Notes under the pieces: model-generated
The model's input: only the letters and a program-made list of their open reading frames with translations
The model's database searches: none
Told to the model about the DNA's origin: nothing
DNA from: Candidatus Nanohaloarchaea archaeon
GTDB taxonomy: Archaea > EX4484-52 > GLR71
Length of the DNA stretch: 5,801 bases
Assembly: GCA_030636615.1 (NCBI GenBank)
Contig: DAOVWP010000041.1
Coordinates: 1-5,801, forward strand
Direction: 5' to 3'
Shown: positions 1-3,071 of the stretch, piece after piece
Position numbering within the stretch: position 1 is the first letter of the stretch
Layout: every line of letters begins with the position of its first letter
Program-made: the position numbers and the translations under genes

Positions 1-9
1 CTATTTTGA

Positions 10-17
10 TTTAAATA
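10..17 (+). promoter_or_regulatory. TATA box of the dUTPase gene (probably leaderless)
   Basis: The octamer TTTAAATA is centred about 26 bases before the ATG at 40. In archaea the TATA box lies about 25-27 bases before the transcription start, so the transcript would begin at or next to the ATG. No Shine-Dalgarno match is seen in the 39 bases before the start, which agrees with a leaderless mRNA. The window begins too close to judge a BRE element. Confidence 0.6.
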
Positions 18-39
18 GAAATCATAATAAATATTTATT

Positions 40-465
40 ATGGAAATAAAAATCGAGAGAGTGGACAAGGAATTGGATATGCTTAGATATGCTCATGAAA
101 CAGATGCAGCAATGGATCTGTATGCATCATCTTCACATACTATTGCGCCGATGGAGAGAGTGATTGTAAAGAGCGGTATAAAGATGGCAATACCTGTTGG
201 GTATGTGGGACTTATATGGGATCGCAGCGGACTTGCTGCAAAACATTCACTGCATACAATGGCAGGAGTTATCGATAGTGGATATCGTGGAGAGATCGGA
301 ATTGTGCTTATAAATCTTGGTTCGGAAGAATTTGCGGTTGAGAAAGGTATGAGGATTGCGCAGATAATAATCCAGCCATGCCTTAATGTGTCTGTAAACG
401 AGGTTGAGTCACTTGATGATGAGACTGAACGTGGAGATGGCGGTTTCGGAAGTACAGGAATTTGA
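40..465 (+). CDS. dut: dUTP diphosphatase (trimeric dUTPase)
   Basis: Hydrolyses dUTP to dUMP and pyrophosphate in the cytosol, keeping uracil out of DNA and supplying dUMP to thymidylate synthase. All five motifs of the homotrimeric dUTPase family are present in order in 141 residues, the usual length: motif 1 AAMDLYA (23-29), motif 2 DRSGLA (61-66), motif 3 GVIDSGYRGEIG (76-87, with the expected catalytic Asp79 and uracil-stacking Tyr82), motif 4 GMRIAQ (103-108) and the glycine-rich C-terminal arm RGDGGFGSTG (131-140). The gene looks complete and functional. It has the classic trimeric form, not that of the bifunctional dCTP deaminase/dUTPase common in archaea. The start is the first ATG after the TATA box. 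It is not in an operon with the reductase genes, which lie on the other strand, but belongs to the same dNTP pathway. Confidence 0.96.
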   Translation: MEIKIERVDKELDMLRYAHETDAAMDLYASSSHTIAPMERVIVKSGIKMAIPVGYVGLIWDRSGLAAKHSLHTMAGVIDSGYRGEIGIVLINLGSEEFAVEKGMRIAQIIIQPCLNVSVNEVESLDDETERGDGGFGSTGI

Positions 466-500
466 CTGGTTTGAGTGGGATTTGTTGGTAATTTGTGCAG

Positions 501-505
501 TTTTT
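501..505 (+). terminator. possible T-tract terminator of dut
   Basis: A run of five T 36 bases after the dut stop codon, with no hairpin before it. Archaeal RNA polymerase can terminate on short T-tracts. It lies just before the next TATA-like element at 514, so an end of transcription here makes sense, but the signal is weak. Confidence 0.25.
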
Positions 506-513
506 GGGTAGAA

Positions 514-521
514 TTTATAAA
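514..521 (+). promoter_or_regulatory. TATA box of the putative microprotein gene
   Basis: TTTATAAA, a near-consensus archaeal TATA box preceded by purine-rich GTAGAA (BRE-like), is centred about 28 bases before the ATG at 546. The expected start of transcription is about 543-546, so the transcript would be leaderless or nearly so. It points away from dut into a stretch without a long gene. Confidence 0.45.
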
Positions 522-545
522 TTTGCGCGTACAAAATAGTTCTTT

Positions 546-617
546 ATGAAACTAGCAGTAAGACAAAGTTATCTTAACTTACTTATTATCATTATACTGC
601 TAGTTCTACTGGTGTAG
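546..617 (+). CDS. putative 23-residue single-span membrane microprotein
   Basis: ATG at 546 opens a 23-codon frame ending in TAG. The product starts with a short basic, polar head (MKLAVRQSYLN) and ends in an uninterrupted hydrophobic stretch, LLIIIILLVLLV, like a minimal membrane-anchored peptide with its N terminus in the cytosol. It belongs to no family I recognise. Support comes from context: a TATA box at leaderless distance upstream and a hairpin with a T-run downstream (641-670) would make it a complete small transcription unit. The same DNA contains an 11-base inverted repeat (550-560 with 595-605), so this could instead be a structured RNA whose frame is open by chance. A 23-codon frame alone is not significant. 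Confidence 0.35.
   Translation: MKLAVRQSYLNLLIIIILLVLLV
550..605 (+). repeat. nested inverted repeats (possible stem-loop)
   Basis: AACTAGCAGTA (550-560) is the exact reverse complement of TACTGCTAGTT (595-605), giving an 11-base-pair stem around 34 bases. Inside it AAGTTA (566-571) pairs with TAACTT (575-580) around TCT. The structure lies almost wholly within the putative microprotein frame. It could be a folded RNA, a regulatory hairpin in the mRNA, or the remnant of a small element; the sequence does not decide. Confidence 0.5.
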
Positions 618-640
618 ACGAAAAAGTCTCATCGTAATTT

Positions 641-670
641 TTGAATCAATAAAATGATTCAATATTTTTT
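641..670 (+). terminator. hairpin plus T-run terminator
   Basis: TTGAATCA (641-648) pairs perfectly with TGATTCAA (655-662) around a six-base loop and is followed at once by ATATTTTTT (T6 at 665-670) and a pyrimidine-rich stretch. It has the shape of an intrinsic terminator for transcripts coming from dut or the microprotein promoter. A longer-range pairing, ACGAAAAAG (618-626) with CTTTTTCGT (681-689), encloses it and is compatible with it. Confidence 0.5.
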
Positions 671-691
671 CTTCTTGTGGCTTTTTCGTGT

Positions 692-701
692 GATAAAATA
701 G
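692..701 (+). promoter_or_regulatory. possible TATA-like element before the 742 gene
   Basis: GATAAAATAG is the most TATA-like stretch near this gene. A transcription start about 26 bases further on, near 723, would give a leader of roughly 18 bases that includes the GGTGA at 730-734. The match to an archaeal TATA box is only fair. Confidence 0.25.
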
Positions 702-729
702 ATTTAGTCATAAGAGGTTGTAGAAAAAT

Positions 730-734
730 GGTGA
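730..734 (+). promoter_or_regulatory. Shine-Dalgarno GGTGA deciding the start at 742
   Basis: GGTGA, complementary to the 3' end of archaeal 16S rRNA, lies seven bases before the ATG at 742. An in-frame TAG at 721-723 excludes any earlier start. The ATG at 728 is in another frame and would place no ribosome-binding match upstream of itself. Confidence 0.55.
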
Positions 735-741
735 AAAAGAT

Positions 742-1164
742 ATGGGCAAAAAGAGAGAGTATGGGACAACCGCAGCTGATGGATTAGATGGGATTTATCA
801 GGAGGCTAAGCAAAACGGTGTAGAGATAAAATCAATTGAGCTGGACCGGAATAAAAGCAATGGATCTACAAGTCTAAGCGGTAAAGTTGTTGTGGATAAG
901 GAAGAATATTATCTTTTAATTAAAGCGAATCAGATGATCTATGTTGATCAGGAGAGCGGCAGAGTAGAGTTTGAAGGAAATATCGGACCGGACTATGCAG
1001 GATTTAATGACTGGGATGGATATTTTCCGATAAGCGAGGTTAGGGTTAGTAGGAATGGATCAGGCAGTATGTATAGCAACGTAAATGAGCGGGTTGAAAA
1101 TTATCTAAGAAAGTCGTTTGAGATTGATAAGATCAAAGGGAAAGAGAATTATCAAGATAATTGA
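742..1164 (+). CDS. hypothetical protein, 140 residues, acidic-basic soluble
   Basis: I do not recognise this protein and assign no function. It is soluble, without a signal peptide or membrane segment. Residues 40-130 look like a small beta-rich domain, with alternating strands such as SGKVVVDKEEYYLLIKA and MIYVDQESGRVEFEG. A tryptophan/aromatic-rich turn follows (GFNDWDGYFPISEVRV, about 87-102), then a charged C-terminal tail rich in K and E. There are no cysteines, no P-loop and no obvious DNA-binding motif. Start choice rests on the GGTGA seven bases upstream and an in-frame stop before it. It ends 16 bases from the convergent stop of the membrane-protein gene on the other strand, so the two are not co-transcribed. 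Codon use looks ordinary for the window, so I take it as a real gene. Confidence 0.7.
   Translation: MGKKREYGTTAADGLDGIYQEAKQNGVEIKSIELDRNKSNGSTSLSGKVVVDKEEYYLLIKANQMIYVDQESGRVEFEGNIGPDYAGFNDWDGYFPISEVRVSRNGSGSMYSNVNERVENYLRKSFEIDKIKGKENYQDN
1147..1162. terminator. hairpin at the convergent gene ends
   Basis: AATTAT (1147-1152) pairs with ATAATT (1157-1162) around CAAG, overlapping the stop codon of the 742 gene and lying just past the stop of the minus-strand gene. It may serve as a two-way end of transcription, but no clear T-run follows on either strand and the stem is all A-T. Confidence 0.25.
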
Positions 1165-1180
1165 GTTTGGGGTTTGCCAA

Positions 1181-1765
1181 TTATGCTAAATGCAGGTGTT
1201 TTATCTTTAGCTCTATTTCGTTGTTCTCTAATTTGGTTTTTACTCTGTTTAATTCTTCGATGTTTTTATTATTAATAGAATAATCATTATTAGGTAATTT
1301 AAGCGCAGCAAAAAGCATAGTTGCAAAAGATAGACCAGCCAATAATACACCATAATCCATAGACTTATGATAAACAAGCCCTGTTAGATAACCAATAAAT
1401 CCACCAAAAAACAATGGACCGTAACTAATCATTTTTTTATAGTCCTTATTTTCAATATGCTCCAAGTTTGCTTTTTCGTCTTTCAAATTACTTTTGAATT
1501 CTTTGATTAACCTTTTCCTGTATTCTTCGTTGCTCAGTTTTTTTGCTTCACTTCTGTAAACATTCAATACAATTTTTCCTGTCTTTTCAATTTCGCTGAA
1601 ATCTATAGGTTTCTTAGAATCATATAATTCAGCTGTTTCTTTTTTGATTTTGCTAATTAAATTATCATCAAGGTTTATGTGAGGGAAATTATAACTCTCA
1701 GGAATTTTAATGATATTTTCTTCCAGAAGATCATATACGAACTGATTGCTTAATTTGTTAACCAT
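1181..1765 (-). CDS. hypothetical two-helix membrane protein, 194 residues
   Basis: I do not recognise a family. The first ~110 residues are highly charged and probably helical (many K, E, D; for example EEYRKRLIKEFKSNLKDEKANLEHIE, in parts, near 80-106). Two hydrophobic segments follow, about 114-132 (SYGPLFFGGFIGYLTGLVY) and 137-156 (DYGVLLAGLSFATMLFAAL), joined by a very short polar turn, making a helical hairpin. The last ~35 residues (160-194) are again charged and could form a short coiled coil. Both ends should lie on the same side of the membrane, probably the cytosol. No catalytic motif or cysteine pair is visible. The ATG at 1765 is the first in frame; TATA-like stretches (TTATTAAA, GTTATAC) lie 24-30 bases upstream on this strand, so the message may be leaderless. 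It lies downstream of nrdG on the same strand but 108 bases away, with repeats between them, so it probably has its own promoter. Confidence 0.72.
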   Translation of the reverse strand: MVNKLSNQFVYDLLEENIIKIPESYNFPHINLDDNLISKIKKETAELYDSKKPIDFSEIEKTGKIVLNVYRSEAKKLSNEEYRKRLIKEFKSNLKDEKANLEHIENKDYKKMISYGPLFFGGFIGYLTGLVYHKSMDYGVLLAGLSFATMLFAALKLPNNDYSINNKNIEELNRVKTKLENNEIELKIKHLHLA

Positions 1766-1800
1766 AATAAGATATGTCTTTCAGGTATAACTTTAATAAG

Positions 1801-1819
1801 GTTATCATAATGTTATCAT
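1801..1819. repeat. direct repeat GTTATCAT x2, 11-base period
   Basis: GTTATCAT occurs at 1801-1808 and 1812-1819, so equal sequence faces the same side of the helix about one turn apart. It lies 36-54 bases before the start of the membrane-protein gene, just outside the expected TATA position. It may be a regulator site; the protein that would bind is unknown. Confidence 0.35.
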
Positions 1820-1832
1820 TTAGGAGTTAGCA

Positions 1833-1848
1833 TATCTTAATTAAGATA
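1833..1848. promoter_or_regulatory. 16-base perfect palindrome, possible operator
   Basis: TATCTTAATTAAGATA is a perfect palindrome with no spacer, so it would bind a dimeric protein better than form a hairpin. It sits in the 108-base interval between the end of nrdG (1874) and the start of the membrane-protein gene (1765). It is purely A-T apart from one C-G pair per arm, which lowers its weight. Confidence 0.35.
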
Positions 1849-1873
1849 ACAATTTGATCAGATATAATTTATC

Positions 1874-2587
1874 TTAACTGCCCCGGATCTCAACTTTTTC
1901 AAAGTAAGGCTCCATAATCTTCTTGAATCCTTCAAGCTGGTTCAGATCATAAGTTCCGGTATTCTGAAAAAGCGGGTCAAGAGTGGCATGAGAAGATCCG
2001 AACTGCTGGATATAGAAGGTCTTTGATCCTTTCAGCCATTTTGCGATTTTTAGTGCATCGTCTTCTGTGAAAAAGGCAGGAACAGCAGTAGTCCTGAATT
2101 CATAGTCTATACCGGATTTTCTGATCAAATCAATTGAATCCTGGATTAAACTTAGATCTATCCGGACACCTGTGATCTGCGGGTATTTCTCTTTTGTGCC
2201 CTTTATATCCATAGCAACATAGTCGATAAGCTTATCTTTTATAAGCTGTCTGATCATCTTCGGGTTTGTGCCATTTGTGTGCAGATTAATCAAAAAGCCT
2301 TCTTTTTTGAGCTTATTTATGAAATCCGGTAGGAGCGGGTTAAGTGTCGGTTCCCCACCAGTCATACAAATACCGTCAATCCATTTTTTCTGGGTCTTCA
2401 GAAATGCTATCAGCTCATCAGGATCAATCTCTTTGTTTTTGTCTGTTCGAAGAACAAGTTCAGGATTATGACAGTACGGACACCTGTAATTGCATCCTTC
2501 CAGGAAAATCACTGAGGAAATTTTACCTGGATAATCTATAAGAGAGGTTTTTTGAAAACCTTTAATGCCAAGACCCAATAATTTCAC
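1874..2587 (-). CDS. nrdG: anaerobic ribonucleotide reductase activase (radical SAM)
   Basis: Activates class III ribonucleotide reductase: a 4Fe-4S cluster reduces S-adenosylmethionine, and the 5'-deoxyadenosyl radical takes a hydrogen from the glycyl-radical glycine. The cluster ligands are Cys32, Cys36 and Cys39 in GCNYRCPYCHNPEL (31-44), with the SAM-binding GGEP motif at 77-80. The N-terminal IKGFQKTSLIDYPGKIS (8-24) is typical of the longer NrdG form (about 220-240 residues, TIM-barrel-like), which accompanies archaeal and many bacterial NrdD proteins, rather than the ~155-residue E. coli type. The start codon is GTG (2585-2587); an in-frame TAA two codons earlier leaves no upstream choice. 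It is the last gene of the nrd operon, 11 bases after the redoxin stop, with no good Shine-Dalgarno, so it probably depends on coupled translation. Its natural partner here is the separate glycyl-radical domain protein. Confidence 0.93.
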   Translation of the reverse strand: MKLLGLGIKGFQKTSLIDYPGKISSVIFLEGCNYRCPYCHNPELVLRTDKNKEIDPDELIAFLKTQKKWIDGICMTGGEPTLNPLLPDFINKLKKEGFLINLHTNGTNPKMIRQLIKDKLIDYVAMDIKGTKEKYPQITGVRIDLSLIQDSIDLIRKSGIDYEFRTTAVPAFFTEDDALKIAKWLKGSKTFYIQQFGSSHATLDPLFQNTGTYDLNQLEGFKKIMEPYFEKVEIRGS

Positions 2588-2598
2588 CGTTTAAATAA

Positions 2599-2847
2599 TC
2601 AGAGAGATCTTATCTCATCAATCTGCGGGACAGAACCTCTCCAGGATTTGATCTCTTTATCGGTCCGGTCTGTGACTACAATAGATGGTGTTGCCATAAT
2701 GTTGTGCGCCAAGGATTCTGTCAGACCATCCAACTCATCAATATTGTGATATGTTACATCTATTCCCTGATCTGTAAGCTGTCTGCCTAAAATCTTTGCA
2801 GGAGGACAACTAGGGCACGCATTTTTCCAGAAGATCTTTACTTTCAT
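2599..2847 (-). CDS. NrdH/glutaredoxin-like redoxin of the nrd operon
   Basis: An 82-residue thioredoxin-fold protein with an N-terminal beta strand (KVKIFWKN), the active-site pair Cys11 and Cys14 in CPSCPP, and the conserved cis-proline Pro54 in ATPSIVV. The length matches small glutaredoxin/NrdH-type redoxins. Known class III reductases divide into those using formate as reductant and those using a thioredoxin or NrdH-like redoxin. A redoxin gene between the reductase and its activase suggests this enzyme is of the redoxin-using kind; that is inference. Its ATG overlaps the TGA of the glycyl-radical gene in ATGA (2844-2847), so translation is coupled. What reduces this redoxin (thioredoxin reductase or ferredoxin-dependent reductase) is not in the window. 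Confidence 0.88.
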   Translation of the reverse strand: MKVKIFWKNACPSCPPAKILGRQLTDQGIDVTYHNIDELDGLTESLAHNIMATPSIVVTDRTDKEIKSWRGSVPQIDEIRSL

Positions 2848-3068
2848 TGCTCAGCGACCTTTGTTTTTTTCGCTTCAAGTGATGTGAATCTGCTCAAGTC
2901 TTTCTGTATATCATGCAGTTTATAATTACCTTTCTGCCTTGAACTGAACTCTGCGAGTTTACTCTTGTTCCAGTTATTAATCTTTGAATAATAACCTACA
3001 ACCCTGCTGACACCAAATACATTAGTGCTGTTACAAAATCCACATACTGCTAATTTTTGTCCGTTCAT
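2844..3068 (-). CDS. separate glycyl-radical domain of class III RNR (split NrdD C terminus)
   Basis: This 74-residue protein is the C-terminal end of a class III ribonucleotide reductase, encoded on its own. Cys9 and Cys12 (CGFC) correspond to the second CxxC of the NrdD C-terminal zinc site. SRVVGYYS (21-28) carries the glycyl-radical site, predicted Gly25; WNKSKLAEF and RQKGNY (33-49) match the conserved NrdD tail. The last ~25 residues (50-74) are a charged helical extension I do not recognise. It is in the same frame as the upstream large subunit, separated only by TAA and AGA, so it is clearly derived from a once continuous NrdD. The start ATG is supported by AAGGTG six bases upstream. 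It probably docks on the large subunit and receives the radical from NrdG. Alternatives are a sequencing substitution creating the TAA, or stop-codon readthrough. Confidence 0.85.
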   Translation of the reverse strand: MNGQKLAVCGFCNSTNVFGVSRVVGYYSKINNWNKSKLAEFSSRQKGNYKLHDIQKDLSRFTSLEAKKTKVAEQ

Positions 3069-3071
3069 TCT

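Noticed and set aside
466..741. tRNA or C/D-box RNA in the dut-downstream gap
   Set aside because: No T-arm GGTTCRA sequence, no cloverleaf spacing and no paired C and D boxes were found.
568..1878. Shared words TATCTTAAC/GTTATCTTAA at 568-578, 1841-1850 (reverse) and 1870-1878 as a dispersed repeat family
   Set aside because: They are only 9-10 bases, nearly all A-T, and one lies at the end of nrdG coding sequence. Chance recurrence is likely in DNA of this composition.
2268..2541. Two plus-strand open frames opposite nrdG
   Set aside because: Antisense to the conserved radical-SAM motifs, with no independent start signals.
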